64,000 nt of DNA from Floricoccus penangensis (GTDB taxonomy: Bacteria > Bacillota > Bacilli > Lactobacillales > Streptococcaceae). The notes under the pieces were generated by a model. The model saw only the letters and a list, made by a program, of their open reading frames with translations, did not search any database and was not told the DNA's origin. The stretch covers positions 1 to 64,000 of the forward strand of contig NZ_MKIQ01000027.1 of assembly GCF_001832885.1 (NCBI RefSeq), in the 5' to 3' direction. Below are positions 36,891 through 45,480 of this stretch, piece after piece. A program made the position numbers and the translations under genes. Each line of letters opens with the position of its first letter. Within the stretch, counting starts at the first letter, position 1.

Positions 36891-37745
36891 ATGATTGGAA
36901 TATATGAAAAAGCTCTTCCGAAAAATATTTCATGGAGAGAAAGACTAGAATTAGCAAAAAAATTAAATTTTGATTTTGTAGAAATTTCAATTGACGAGAC
37001 AGATGATCGTCTGTCTCGGCTTGATTGGTCTAAAGAAGAGCGCAGAGTAGTAAGAGATGCAATTTTTGATACCGGTGTAAAAATTCATTCAATGGCTCTT
37101 AGTGGTCATAGGAGATTCCCATTGGGTAGTTTAGATTCTAGTAAAAGAGAAAAAGCACTTGAAATGATGGAAAAGGCTATTGATTTGGCATATGATCTTG
37201 GAGTTCGATCAATTCAATTAGCAGGCTATGATGTGTATTATGAAAAAAAATCAGTGACAACTAGAGACTTATTTATTGAAAATTTGCAGAAATGCGTTGA
37301 GATGGCTGAAGATAAAGGAGTTTTATTATCAATAGAAATTATGGATGATCCATTTATAAATTCATTGTCTAGCTTTTCAAAGATAAAAGATCAAATTTCA
37401 TCTCCATATTTCCAAGCATACCCAGACCTGGGAAATCTTTCAGCATGGCCTAAAAATGATGTTGGTTATGAACTTGAAAAATATATTTCAAACATAACAC
37501 AAGTTCACATTAAGGATACATTGGCCGTTACTGATGAATATCCAGGCAAATTCAAAGAAGTTCCTTTCGGTGATGGATGTGTTGATTTCCTTGGATGTTT
37601 CAAAACACTAAAGAGATTGAATTATAATGGGTCATTTGTTATTGAGATGTGGAGTGAAATAAGTGATGCACCTGAAAAAGAAATAAAAGATGCTCAAGGC
37701 TTCATATATCCATTTATGAGAGAAGCGGGGTATGTTGTAAAATGA
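36891..37745 (+). CDS. ulaE: L-xylulose-5-phosphate 3-epimerase
   Basis: A 284-residue AP-endonuclease-2-fold epimerase turning L-xylulose 5-phosphate into L-ribulose 5-phosphate. Signature stretches are DFVEISIDETDDRLSRLDW, IHSMALSGHRRFPLGS and VHIKDT, which carry the metal ligands. Same length as E. coli UlaE. It starts two bases after ulaD and overlaps ulaF by four. Confidence 0.94.
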   Translation: MIGIYEKALPKNISWRERLELAKKLNFDFVEISIDETDDRLSRLDWSKEERRVVRDAIFDTGVKIHSMALSGHRRFPLGSLDSSKREKALEMMEKAIDLAYDLGVRSIQLAGYDVYYEKKSVTTRDLFIENLQKCVEMAEDKGVLLSIEIMDDPFINSLSSFSKIKDQISSPYFQAYPDLGNLSAWPKNDVGYELEKYISNITQVHIKDTLAVTDEYPGKFKEVPFGDGCVDFLGCFKTLKRLNYNGSFVIEMWSEISDAPEKEIKDAQGFIYPFMREAGYVVK

Positions 37746-38464
37746 CAAATAATAATTTAAGTGATGAAAAATTATATGAAATGAAAAATCGCGTTTGCGA
37801 TGCAAATCTAAAGTTGAAAGACAGTAATTTGGTTGTATTGACGTGGGGGAATACTTCTGAAATCAATCGAGATGCTGGAATCATTGTCATTAAACCCTCA
37901 GGTGTCCCTTATGACACAATGTCTCCTGAACAAATGGTTGTAACAGATTTGGATGGGAACGTTATTGGAGAGAATTCATTAAAACCTTCATCAGATTTAG
38001 ATACTCATGTATATCTATATAAGCATTTTGAAAATGTTAATGCTATTGTCCACACACATTCAACATATGCAGTTATGTGGGCTCAATCAAGAAGAGATAT
38101 TCCAGCATATGGAACAACTCACGCTGATACTTTTTATGGTTCTATACCTGTAACAAGGCAACTCACCAAAGAAGAAGTTGAAAAAGAGTATGAACTTGCA
38201 ACTGGTAAAGTAATTGTTGAACGTTTTGAAAATGATAACATTGATCCAATTGCTGTTCCAGGTGTTTTGACTGTAGGGCATGGTCCTTTTACATGGGGAA
38301 ATACACCTGATAAAGCAGTTGAAAATTCAATTGTTCTTGATGAAGTAGCTCATATGGCACTAATGACTGAATTTTTAAATCCTAATAAGGATGAGATTCC
38401 TCAATATTTGTTAGATAAGCATTATTTTAGAAAACATGGGGCAAACGCTTACTACGGTCAGTAA
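37742..38464 (+). CDS. ulaF: L-ribulose-5-phosphate 4-epimerase
   Basis: A 240-residue class II aldolase-fold zinc enzyme making D-xylulose 5-phosphate. Zinc ligands appear as HTHSTYA near residue 100 and HGPFTWG near 180; the phosphate-binding NTSEIN and KPSG motifs are near the N-terminus. Last gene of the ula operon; its product feeds the transketolase gene that follows. Confidence 0.94.
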   Translation: MTNNNLSDEKLYEMKNRVCDANLKLKDSNLVVLTWGNTSEINRDAGIIVIKPSGVPYDTMSPEQMVVTDLDGNVIGENSLKPSSDLDTHVYLYKHFENVNAIVHTHSTYAVMWAQSRRDIPAYGTTHADTFYGSIPVTRQLTKEEVEKEYELATGKVIVERFENDNIDPIAVPGVLTVGHGPFTWGNTPDKAVENSIVLDEVAHMALMTEFLNPNKDEIPQYLLDKHYFRKHGANAYYGQ

Positions 38465-38471
38465 ATAAATA

Positions 38472-38480
38472 TGTTATAAT
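38472..38480 (+). promoter_or_regulatory. Extended -10 promoter of tkt
   Basis: TGTTATAAT is a full extended -10 directly after the ulaF stop; no clear -35. A small ATAACCA/TGGTTAT hairpin (38491-38514) follows in the leader and could act as a weak terminator for ula. Confidence 0.5.
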
Positions 38481-38540
38481 AATAAAGAATATAACCAGTC
38501 ATAAGATTGGTTATTTTGATAAAAATATGGAGAGTAAAAG

Positions 38541-40529
38541 ATGAAATTTGATAATGTCGATCAACTTGCAGTAAATACTTTAAGAACACTGTCTATTGAT
38601 GCAATCCAAAAAGCGAATTCTGGTCATCCAGGACTACCTATGGGTGCAGCACCTATGGCTTATGTTCTATGGAATAAATTTTTAAACGTAAATCCGGCAA
38701 CAGGTAGAGAATGGTCAAACCGTGATCGTTTCGTCCTTTCAGCAGGACATGGTTCAGCTTTACTTTATAGTTTATTACATACAGCAGGATACAATCTATC
38801 AATTGATGATTTAAAAAATTTCCGTCAATGGAAATCTAAAACTCCTGGTCATCCAGAAGTTGATTGGACAGATGGTGTAGAAGCAACAACTGGTCCTCTA
38901 GGACAAGGGATTGCAAATGCAGTTGGTATGGCAATGGCAGAAGCACACCTAGCAGCAACATATAATAAACCAGGTTTTGATATCGTTGATCATTATACAT
39001 ATGCTATAAACGGTGATGGTGATTTAATGGAAGGTGTTTCTCAAGAAGCAGCAAGTCTTGCAGGACAATTAAAACTTGGTAAACTGGTGCTTTTATATGA
39101 TTCAAATGATATTTCATTAGATGGACCACTTGACAAATCATTCTCTGATAATGTTCAACTTCGTTTTGAATCTTATGGTTGGCAACATATTCTTGTAAAA
39201 GATGGCAATGATTTAGAAGAAATTGCCTCAGCAATCGAAGCAGCTAAGGCTGAAAAAAATAAACCAACAATCATTGAAGTTAAAACAATTATTGGATTTG
39301 GTGCTGAAAAGCAAGGTACTTCAGGTGTACATGGTGCTCCTTTAGGTGAAGAAGGAATTGCTTACGCTAAAAAGACTTACGGATGGGATTATCCTGAATT
39401 TACAGTTCCAGAAGAGGTTGAAGCAAGATTTAATGAAGGTGTTAAGGACCGTGGAACTAAATTAGAAGCGAACTGGCAAGAACTTTTTGATAAATATGCA
39501 TTGGAGTATCCAGAACTTGCTGAGCAGTATGCTAAAGCATTTGAAAATAAAACTCCAGAACTTGATATCACTAAGTATGAAGAGGGAACTTCATCAGCAA
39601 GCCGTGTAACAAGCCAAGAAGTAATTCAACAATTAGCAGCTCAGATGCCTAACCTTTGGGGTGGATCTGCTGATTTATCAGCATCAAATAACACAATGAT
39701 GAAATCAGAAGATGATTTTACAGCTGAAAACTATGCTGGTAGAAATATTTGGTTTGGAGTTCGTGAATTTGCTATGACTGCTGCAATGAATGGTATTGCT
39801 CTACATGGTGGAACTCGTGTATACGGTGGAACATTCTTCGTATTTTCAAATTATATGTTACCAGCAATTCGTATGGCAGCGTTACAAGAATTACCAGTTA
39901 CCTATGTGTTAACTCATGATTCTATTGCCGTTGGTGAAGATGGTCCAACCCATGAACCGATTGAACAACTTGCAAGTCTTCGTTCAATGCCTAATATTGA
40001 TGTGATTCGTCCCGCAGATGGTAATGAAGTAATTGCTGCATGGAGACGTTCAGTTAATAGTATGACAAAACCAACTGCCTTAGTATTAACTCGACAAAAT
40101 TTACCTGTAATTCCTAATACTGCAGAACTAGCAGAAGAAGGCGTAAACCATGGCGCTTACATTGTAAGTAAAGAAAACGGCAGTGAAATCGATGGAATTA
40201 TTATTGCAACTGGTAGCGAAGTATTACTTGCTGTCGAAGCTCAAAAAGAGCTTGAAAAACAAGGTAAATCTGTTCGCGTTGTTTCTATGCCAAGTCAAAA
40301 TATTTTTGATGAACAATCTTCTGAGTACAAAGAAGAAATTTTACCATCATCTGTACGTAAACGTTTAGCAATTGAAGCAGGTTCAAGTTTTGGTTGGGCA
40401 AAATATGTTGGTCTTGATGGAGATACTTTGACAATTGACCATTGGGGTGCAAGTGCACCAGGTACTAAAGTATTCGAAGAATATGGTTTCACAGTAGGTA
40501 ATGTTGTTTATAAATTCAATAATTTATAA
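38541..40529 (+). CDS. tkt: Transketolase
   Basis: A 662-residue thiamine-diphosphate enzyme of the pentose phosphate pathway. Cofactor-binding [18 protein letters not shown] is near residue 155, the transketolase motif [21 protein letters not shown] near 460, and the C-terminal domain follows. It has its own promoter but stands right behind ula, whose end product D-xylulose 5-phosphate is a substrate. SD GGAGAG precedes the ATG. Confidence 0.96.
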   Translation: MKFDNVDQLAVNTLRTLSIDAIQKANSGHPGLPMGAAPMAYVLWNKFLNVNPATGREWSNRDRFVLSAGHGSALLYSLLHTAGYNLSIDDLKNFRQWKSKTPGHPEVDWTDGVEATTGPLGQGIANAVGMAMAEAHLAATYNKPGFDIVDHYTYAINGDGDLMEGVSQEAASLAGQLKLGKLVLLYDSNDISLDGPLDKSFSDNVQLRFESYGWQHILVKDGNDLEEIASAIEAAKAEKNKPTIIEVKTIIGFGAEKQGTSGVHGAPLGEEGIAYAKKTYGWDYPEFTVPEEVEARFNEGVKDRGTKLEANWQELFDKYALEYPELAEQYAKAFENKTPELDITKYEEGTSSASRVTSQEVIQQLAAQMPNLWGGSADLSASNNTMMKSEDDFTAENYAGRNIWFGVREFAMTAAMNGIALHGGTRVYGGTFFVFSNYMLPAIRMAALQELPVTYVLTHDSIAVGEDGPTHEPIEQLASLRSMPNIDVIRPADGNEVIAAWRRSVNSMTKPTALVLTRQNLPVIPNTAELAEEGVNHGAYIVSKENGSEIDGIIIATGSEVLLAVEAQKELEKQGKSVRVVSMPSQNIFDEQSSEYKEEILPSSVRKRLAIEAGSSFGWAKYVGLDGDTLTIDHWGASAPGTKVFEEYGFTVGNVVYKFNNL

Positions 40530-40562
40530 AATTGCTTCTAATATAAATATGTGTGAATTCGA

Positions 40563-40600
40563 GAGTAGTATGATTTTTTAAATCATGCTACCCTTTTTAT
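40563..40600 (+). terminator. Terminator of tkt
   Basis: GTAGTATGATTT (40565-40576) pairs with AAATCATGCTAC (40580-40591) before a T-rich tract. Confidence 0.75.
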
Positions 40601-40735
40601 TTTCTCTTATTTATATTTTAAAAACTTAAAAATAGTTTTGATTTGAATTCGATTAAAATAGAACATATAATTAAAGTAGTGTTTAAAAAACATTTATTTG
40701 AAAACTGTAATAGTAAAGTAATATAAAAAATATAA

Positions 40736-40764
40736 TTGACACATAAGTTATTAAAGAGTAATAT
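40736..40764 (+). promoter_or_regulatory. Promoter of the second SH3_5/ChW protein gene
   Basis: Consensus TTGACA (40736-40741), exact 17-bp spacer, TAATAT (40759-40764). The rest of 40601-40810 is AT-rich and without a gene. Confidence 0.7.
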
Positions 40765-40810
40765 ATATGTATAGTCAATTTACAAAATAATATTTTATAA
40801 AGGAGAAAAA

Positions 40811-42817
40811 ATGAAAAAAGGCTATAAGTACTTAATGCTAAGTAGTGCAGCATTAATTTTTTTTGCAACACCAAAACAAGATGTTTTTAAAAATTTGGAT
40901 TCAATTTCAGTACATGCACAAACAAATGATGAATGGACTTTAAAGGATGAAAAAGGTAAATTTGAGCTCAAAGAAGATAGTAGTGCGAAAAAAGAACCTC
41001 GTATTTCTCAAAATGAAGAATCAAATTCGGATAATAATAATGAATTTAAAAAAGGTACAGTAATTGATTATGACAAAATTGTTGAATTTGATGGATATAA
41101 ATGGATAAGTTTTAAGAATGAAGATAATGAAAGATTATTTATTTCAATCGAAAAAATAGAAGCTTCAAAAACGAATACATCTACTAGTGATTCTTCTACA
41201 GATTCTTCAAAAGATGAGGAAGTTATTTCTAAGTCTGAGAGTAGTGAAGAATCATTAAAAGAAGAAGTTAAATCAAGCACTAAAAATGTAGAAAATAATA
41301 AGGATTCGGTAGAACAAAAAAGTTCTGACACTACTACACAATCTAGTGATACTAAACTTTCTGATGTAGAAGATGCATTGACATCTATATCTGATTATTC
41401 AAGTATAAAGGAATCGAAATACAGGTTAGCATCTATAACACCTTGGAAAGTCGTAACAGAATATGGTAGATATACATTCACAGAGGATTGTGAAATAAGA
41501 GATGCACCTACTAAAGATTCAAACTTTGTTACTATCTATCCAGAAGGTGGTTCTGTTAACTATGATAGTAAGATAGATAACGATGGATTTAAATGGTTGG
41601 GATATAAGACTAATAGTGGAAGAAGGTTGTATGTAAAAATTGGTAAATCTTCAACTCCAACAAATCCAAATTCAAATATGGGACCTGCTTTTGATCCAAA
41701 TACAGCTGGGCAAATTAATTATTTGACTCATGTTCAGAATGATGGTTGGCAAAACTGGGTAAAAGATGGTGAAATGGCCGGTACTCAAGGAAGATCTCTT
41801 CGAATGGAGGCGTTTAAGTTAGAACTTGGTAACCTACCTTATGATGGATCAGTTGAGTATCGCGCTCATGTTCAGAATGATGGTTGGCAAAACTGGGTAG
41901 GACCTAATAGTTATGCAGGTACTCAAGGAAGATCACTTCGAATGGAAGCACTTGAAATAAGATTAACTGGTGAATTAGCTAAGTATTATGATGTTCAATA
42001 TCGTGCCCATGTTCAGAATAATGGCTGGATGTCTTGGGTCAAAAATGGAGAGCTTGCAGGAACTCAGGGTCAAAGTTTGAGAATGGAAGCTTTGGAAATT
42101 AAATTGGTTAAGAAACCTGGAGTAAATAATCCATCTGATTCATCATGGAAATTAATTTCTGAAAAGGGTTCATATAAATTTAATAAGAAATCTGAAATAA
42201 AAAATGAACCTAAAAAATCATCAACAACTGTTGGTTATTATAATGCTGGCGAAAGTGTTGCTTATGACAGCAAAGTAAATTATGACAATGCTACTTGGAT
42301 CAGCTATATTGCAGCAAGTGGTAAAAGAAGATATGTTCAAATAGCCACAAACTCTGATATTACACCTAAGCCTGATGATAGTACTGAATTCGATATTAAC
42401 AATGCTGGAAACATTAATTATCTGGCACATGTTCAAAATTATGGATGGCAAAATTGGGTAAAAGATGGAGATGTTGCTGGTACACAAGGTAAAGAACTTC
42501 GAATGGAAGCTTTCAAAATATTGTTAGCTGACAGACCTTATAATGGAAGTATAAAATATCGTGCTCATGTCCAAGATGTTGGTTGGCAGGAATGGTGTGG
42601 AGAAGGTGAGATTGCTGGTACACGAGGTAGATCTCTTCGAATAGAAGCTTTAAAAATATCTCTCACTGGAGAACTAGCTAAGCACTATGATGTCGAGTAT
42701 CGTTCTCACGTTCAAGGAATTGGCTGGCAACCATGGGTAAAAAATGGAGAATTAGCAGGAACAGAGGGAAGAAGTCTTAGAATGGAAGCAATACAAATCC
42801 GTTTAGTGAAAAAATAA
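40811..42817 (+). CDS. Secreted protein with three SH3_5-like domains and six ChW repeats
   Basis: A 668-residue protein with a signal peptide (about 1-38, cleavage near SVHA-QT), a degenerate SH3-like domain (about 41-114), a Ser/Thr/Glu-rich linker (about 115-208), SH3_5 (about 211-277), ChW repeats 1-3 (about 300-433), SH3_5 (about 445-511) and ChW repeats 4-6 (about 534-668). The ChW units repeat RAHVQNDGWQNWV and SLRMEALEIRLTGEL. No enzyme domain and no LPXTG motif are present. It is the paralogue of the protein at 25044, with an added N-terminal SH3-like domain. It probably binds the cell wall or outside ligands; adhesion or matrix roles are inference. SD AAAGGAG precedes the ATG. Confidence 0.86.
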   Translation: MKKGYKYLMLSSAALIFFATPKQDVFKNLDSISVHAQTNDEWTLKDEKGKFELKEDSSAKKEPRISQNEESNSDNNNEFKKGTVIDYDKIVEFDGYKWISFKNEDNERLFISIEKIEASKTNTSTSDSSTDSSKDEEVISKSESSEESLKEEVKSSTKNVENNKDSVEQKSSDTTTQSSDTKLSDVEDALTSISDYSSIKESKYRLASITPWKVVTEYGRYTFTEDCEIRDAPTKDSNFVTIYPEGGSVNYDSKIDNDGFKWLGYKTNSGRRLYVKIGKSSTPTNPNSNMGPAFDPNTAGQINYLTHVQNDGWQNWVKDGEMAGTQGRSLRMEAFKLELGNLPYDGSVEYRAHVQNDGWQNWVGPNSYAGTQGRSLRMEALEIRLTGELAKYYDVQYRAHVQNNGWMSWVKNGELAGTQGQSLRMEALEIKLVKKPGVNNPSDSSWKLISEKGSYKFNKKSEIKNEPKKSSTTVGYYNAGESVAYDSKVNYDNATWISYIAASGKRRYVQIATNSDITPKPDDSTEFDINNAGNINYLAHVQNYGWQNWVKDGDVAGTQGKELRMEAFKILLADRPYNGSIKYRAHVQDVGWQEWCGEGEIAGTRGRSLRIEALKISLTGELAKHYDVEYRSHVQGIGWQPWVKNGELAGTEGRSLRMEAIQIRLVKK

Positions 42818-42833
42818 TAATTAAATATATTGA

Positions 42834-42870
42834 AAATCAAAATATGATTTAATCGTATTTTGATTTTTTA
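42834..42870 (+). terminator. Terminator of the second SH3_5/ChW gene
   Basis: AAAATCAAAAT and ATTTTGATTTTTT pair around a loop of about 13 bases. Confidence 0.65.
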
Positions 42871-42961
42871 TTCACTATTTTTGAGCATGAACAATTATCA
42901 TAGTTATAAATTAACTAGTTGAGACTATCTAGTTGATAAAATCAATTAAAGAATAATAAAA

Positions 42962-43003
42962 AAGAATCATTTCAACAATGCTTAATGAAATGATTCTTTT
43001 TTA
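42962..43003. terminator. Terminator of yidC, probably bidirectional
   Basis: AAAGAATCATTTCA pairs with TGAAATGATTCTTT (14 bp), with T-runs on both strands. Confidence 0.8.
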
Positions 43004-43939
43004 TTATTTATTTTTATTTTGTTTACCAGCATTCCTGTTGCTATTTTTGCCAAGATTTTTTTTCATGTTTTCTTGAACAAGGACATTTGCTTGTTTCGGA
43101 GTTACATCTTTAATATCTTTTGTATTTACGACTGGAGGATTTTCTTCAAATTCACGGTCGATACGTTTTTTAAGACTTGGTTTAATCATAAATGTAGTGA
43201 TCAATTGTTGAATGATACCAAATAAACCACCGACTACCCAATATAAAGTCACACCAGCTGGAGAAGATAATGACATGAATACAATCATAAGAGGACTCAT
43301 AATCATCATGCTCTTCATTTGTGCTTTTTGTTCTTCTGGCATACCAATAGTAGAAAGATATGATTGGATTAGGTAAAGGACTCCGGCAAGACCCACTAGC
43401 ACTAAACTTCTTTGACCAAGATTCATTCCGAAGAAAGTAGCTTGATCAATCCCTGGTGTGTATCTTGCAGCATAGAATAAAGCTGAGAAGAATGGCATTT
43501 GAATTAATAATGGAAGACATCCGATACCACCAAACATGCTAACGCCATTATCTTTTTGAACTTGCATTAATTCTTGTTGTGCAGCCATTTTTGCTTCAGG
43601 TGTTGTAGCGTTCTTCATCTTATCTTGTAGTGGTTGAAGGACAGGTTTTAAATAAGCCATTTTTTCTTGCTGATAGCTTGCTTTGTAAGCCTGATTAAGA
43701 CCAAGTGGTAAAATAAGTAAGCGAACAAGTATAGTCACACCAATAATTGCAAATCCATATCCCCAGCCAAGATTATTGGCAAAGTATTCAATAATAGAAG
43801 ACATTGGTTTAACTAATAAGTTATATACCCATCCATTACCAGTTGGTTGACCATTTTTAGTTTGGACGCAGCCTGTTAATAGTAAAAGGGCTGATAAAGT
43901 GAATCCTGAATAAAGAATTCTTCTAAATGTTTTTTTCAA
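43004..43939 (-). CDS. yidC: Membrane protein insertase YidC/Oxa1 (YidC2-like)
   Basis: A 311-residue lipoprotein-type insertase. Lipobox LLLLTGC is in the signal peptide (Cys about 24), five hydrophobic helices follow (FGFAIIGVTILVRLLILPLG, GCLPLLIQMPFFSALFYAAR and others), and a basic Lys/Asn-rich C-terminal tail (about 280-311) could bind the ribosome. The long tail marks the YidC2 type of streptococci. It is not next to rnpA, which supports YidC2 over YidC1. Promoter and terminator are its own. Confidence 0.93.
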   Translation of the reverse strand: MKKTFRRILYSGFTLSALLLLTGCVQTKNGQPTGNGWVYNLLVKPMSSIIEYFANNLGWGYGFAIIGVTILVRLLILPLGLNQAYKASYQQEKMAYLKPVLQPLQDKMKNATTPEAKMAAQQELMQVQKDNGVSMFGGIGCLPLLIQMPFFSALFYAARYTPGIDQATFFGMNLGQRSLVLVGLAGVLYLIQSYLSTIGMPEEQKAQMKSMMIMSPLMIVFMSLSSPAGVTLYWVVGGLFGIIQQLITTFMIKPSLKKRIDREFEENPPVVNTKDIKDVTPKQANVLVQENMKKNLGKNSNRNAGKQNKNK

Positions 43940-43974
43940 TATAATAAGTTCTCCTAATTTTTATAGACCGTGTA

Positions 43975-44003
43975 ATTATACAGTAAATACGGTCTTTTTT
44001 CAA
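43975..44003 (-). promoter_or_regulatory. Promoter of yidC
   Basis: On the minus strand TTGAAA (44003-43998) and TATAAT (43980-43975) are 17 bp apart, with TG before the -10. The hairpin AGACCGT/ACGGTCT (43964-43996) around it may also end the acylphosphatase transcript. Confidence 0.7.
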
Positions 44004-44021
44004 TAAGTCCAAAGACTGAGG

Positions 44022-44297
44022 TTAATTTGCCATTTGAAAATCATTAAAATTATCAAAGTTTGCAGTTGTTTTATCTAGATAGTCAACTCGAGCAAATTGA
44101 GTAGGACCTTTACGCAGTTTTTGTTCAAAAATAATTAGTTTACTAGCTGAGTCAGATTGGGCAAGAATCTCAACAGTGCCATAATCATTATTCCAGACAA
44201 GTCCATTAATACCAATTTCTCTTGCTAAAGACATTGTTCCCCAACGAAAGCCAACACCTTGTACACGTCCAGAAACGATAAATTTCACTTTCAACAT
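44022..44297 (-). CDS. acyP: Acylphosphatase
   Basis: A 91-residue enzyme hydrolysing acyl phosphates. The catalytic arginine is Arg18 in SGRVQGVGFRWG and the catalytic asparagine Asn36 in GLVWNNDYGTVEI. Length is standard. SD AAAGGAG lies before the ATG. It is monocistronic, between yidC and the divergent MarR gene. Confidence 0.93.
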   Translation of the reverse strand: MLKVKFIVSGRVQGVGFRWGTMSLAREIGINGLVWNNDYGTVEILAQSDSASKLIIFEQKLRKGPTQFARVDYLDKTTANFDNFNDFQMAN

Positions 44298-44431
44298 TTA
44301 ATTTTTCTCCTTTATGATAAGAGTATAAATAACAATTTACATTTCAAGCTACTCCTAGTATAACATTTAATTTCTAATATATTTTTTTTATATTTTTTTA
44401 GTTTTGATGATAAAAATAAAAAATAAATTTA

Positions 44432-44460
44432 TTGACTTAGTAATAAACGTTTATTATAAT
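44432..44460 (+). promoter_or_regulatory. Promoter of the first MarR gene with a palindrome between -35 and -10
   Basis: TTGACT (44432-44437) and TATAAT (44455-44460) are 17 bp apart. The spacer carries a perfect 16-bp palindrome TAATAAACGTTTATTA (44441-44456), separate from the MarR-type operator just downstream. Confidence 0.65.
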
Positions 44461-44463
44461 AAA

Positions 44464-44485
44464 TTTAGTTAGCTAGCAAACTAAA
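44464..44485. promoter_or_regulatory. MarR-type operator downstream of the first MarR promoter
   Basis: TTTAGTT (44464-44470) and AACTAAA (44479-44485) flank an 8-base centre, right at the expected transcription start. The same half-sites occur at 49458-49483 before the second MarR gene. Confidence 0.55.
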
Positions 44486-44504
44486 ATAGTAAGAAGGTGA
44501 TTTT

Positions 44505-45044
44505 ATCGAAAAATTTAACTTTATAGATAGACCAGATGACGATAGAGTTCAGTCGATGGCAAAGGGATTTGACTATGATATTAATCCCAGTTCTGTAACT
44601 GCATATTTGAAATTGCAGTGGACTTTCAGAGAAGTAGAAAAAAATTATAATAAAATTTTAGAACATTTTGACTTAAGTGAATCGCGATTTGTAATCATGA
44701 TGTATTTAAGTCGTGCAGAGGAGAAACAATTACTTTCAAGTGAATTAGCTGAAAGATTAGGTGTTTCTAAGGCCACAATCAGTAAAATTTTGAAAAAGAT
44801 GGAAGAAAAAAATTTAATTGAAAAAATTCCTTCAAAAACTGATAAGCGTTCTACTTATATAAAACTAACAGAAGAAGGACTAGAAAAATTAAAGTATTTT
44901 TTACCCTATAACTATAAAGCAGTTGATCAATTATTTTCGAATTTTAGTGAAAAAGATCTTGAAGATTTCGCTAAATTACTTGAGAAATTAGAAAACAACA
45001 AAGAAAAATTAAAAATAATGGAGAATGAATTAAATGAACGATAA
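44505..45044 (+). CDS. MarR-family transcriptional regulator (apparent AUC start)
   Basis: The winged helix-turn-helix is LLSSELAERLGVSKATISKILKKMEEKNLIEKIPSKTDKRSTYIKLTEEG. The first ATG in frame is 44556 (162 residues) but no ribosome site precedes it. A strong site (GAAGGTG, 44493-44499) instead sits five bases before ATC 44505, from which 17 in-frame codons (EKFNFIDRPDDDRVQS) read into the ATG. Nothing else near that site is in frame and start-like. I take ATC as the start, giving 179 residues, but this is unusual. It overlaps the rhodanese-like gene by 11 bases. Confidence 0.7.
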   Translation: MEKFNFIDRPDDDRVQSMAKGFDYDINPSSVTAYLKLQWTFREVEKNYNKILEHFDLSESRFVIMMYLSRAEEKQLLSSELAERLGVSKATISKILKKMEEKNLIEKIPSKTDKRSTYIKLTEEGLEKLKYFLPYNYKAVDQLFSNFSEKDLEDFAKLLEKLENNKEKLKIMENELNER

Positions 45045-45396
45045 AAAAATTGAATTTTTAGAGACATACCTTAGCTTATATATTGGACACCAAGAAGTAT
45101 TAGAAGATGCTGCTGCAGATTCTCCTTATGTAATTATTGATGTAAGAAATGCACCTAATCAAGTTAAGAAAGAACAAATTAAAGGTGCAAAAGCTATTGC
45201 AGCAAAAGACTTGGCTAGTTCACTAGATAAGCTTGATAAAGATAAAATATATGTTGTATATGATTGGACAGCTGGGACGACTCTTGGTAAACAAGCGTTA
45301 TTAATTTTATTAACAAATGGATTTAAGGCATATGAATTGTCTTGTGCACTTGAAGGATGGAAGGGTATGAATTTACCGATGGAGGAAATAAAATAA
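45034..45396 (+). CDS. Rhodanese-like domain protein lacking the catalytic cysteine
   Basis: A 120-residue single rhodanese domain: YVIIDVRNAPNQVKKEQIKGAKAI, then the active-site loop KIYVVYDWTAGTTLGKQALLILLTNGFKAYEL and GWKGMNLP. The position of the sulphur-carrying cysteine in the loop is occupied by Asp-Trp, so sulphur transfer is not expected; a binding or sensing role is inferred. It overlaps the MarR gene and is surely co-transcribed with it. Confidence 0.82.
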   Translation: MNDKKIEFLETYLSLYIGHQEVLEDAAADSPYVIIDVRNAPNQVKKEQIKGAKAIAAKDLASSLDKLDKDKIYVVYDWTAGTTLGKQALLILLTNGFKAYELSCALEGWKGMNLPMEEIK

Positions 45397-45442
45397 TTTG
45401 ATTAAATGACCATTATGGTTATTTTTCATATATCCATATACA

Positions 45443-45471
45443 TTGTAAAAAGTTAAATTTTTTCTTATAAT
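45443..45471 (+). promoter_or_regulatory. Promoter of the RNA methyltransferase gene, apparently leaderless
   Basis: TTGTAA (45443-45448), exact 17-bp spacer, TATAAT (45466-45471). The ATG is at 45481, only nine bases after the -10, so transcription should start at or within a few bases of the ATG. No Shine-Dalgarno exists. Confidence 0.65.
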
Positions 45472-45480
45472 TTTACTTAT

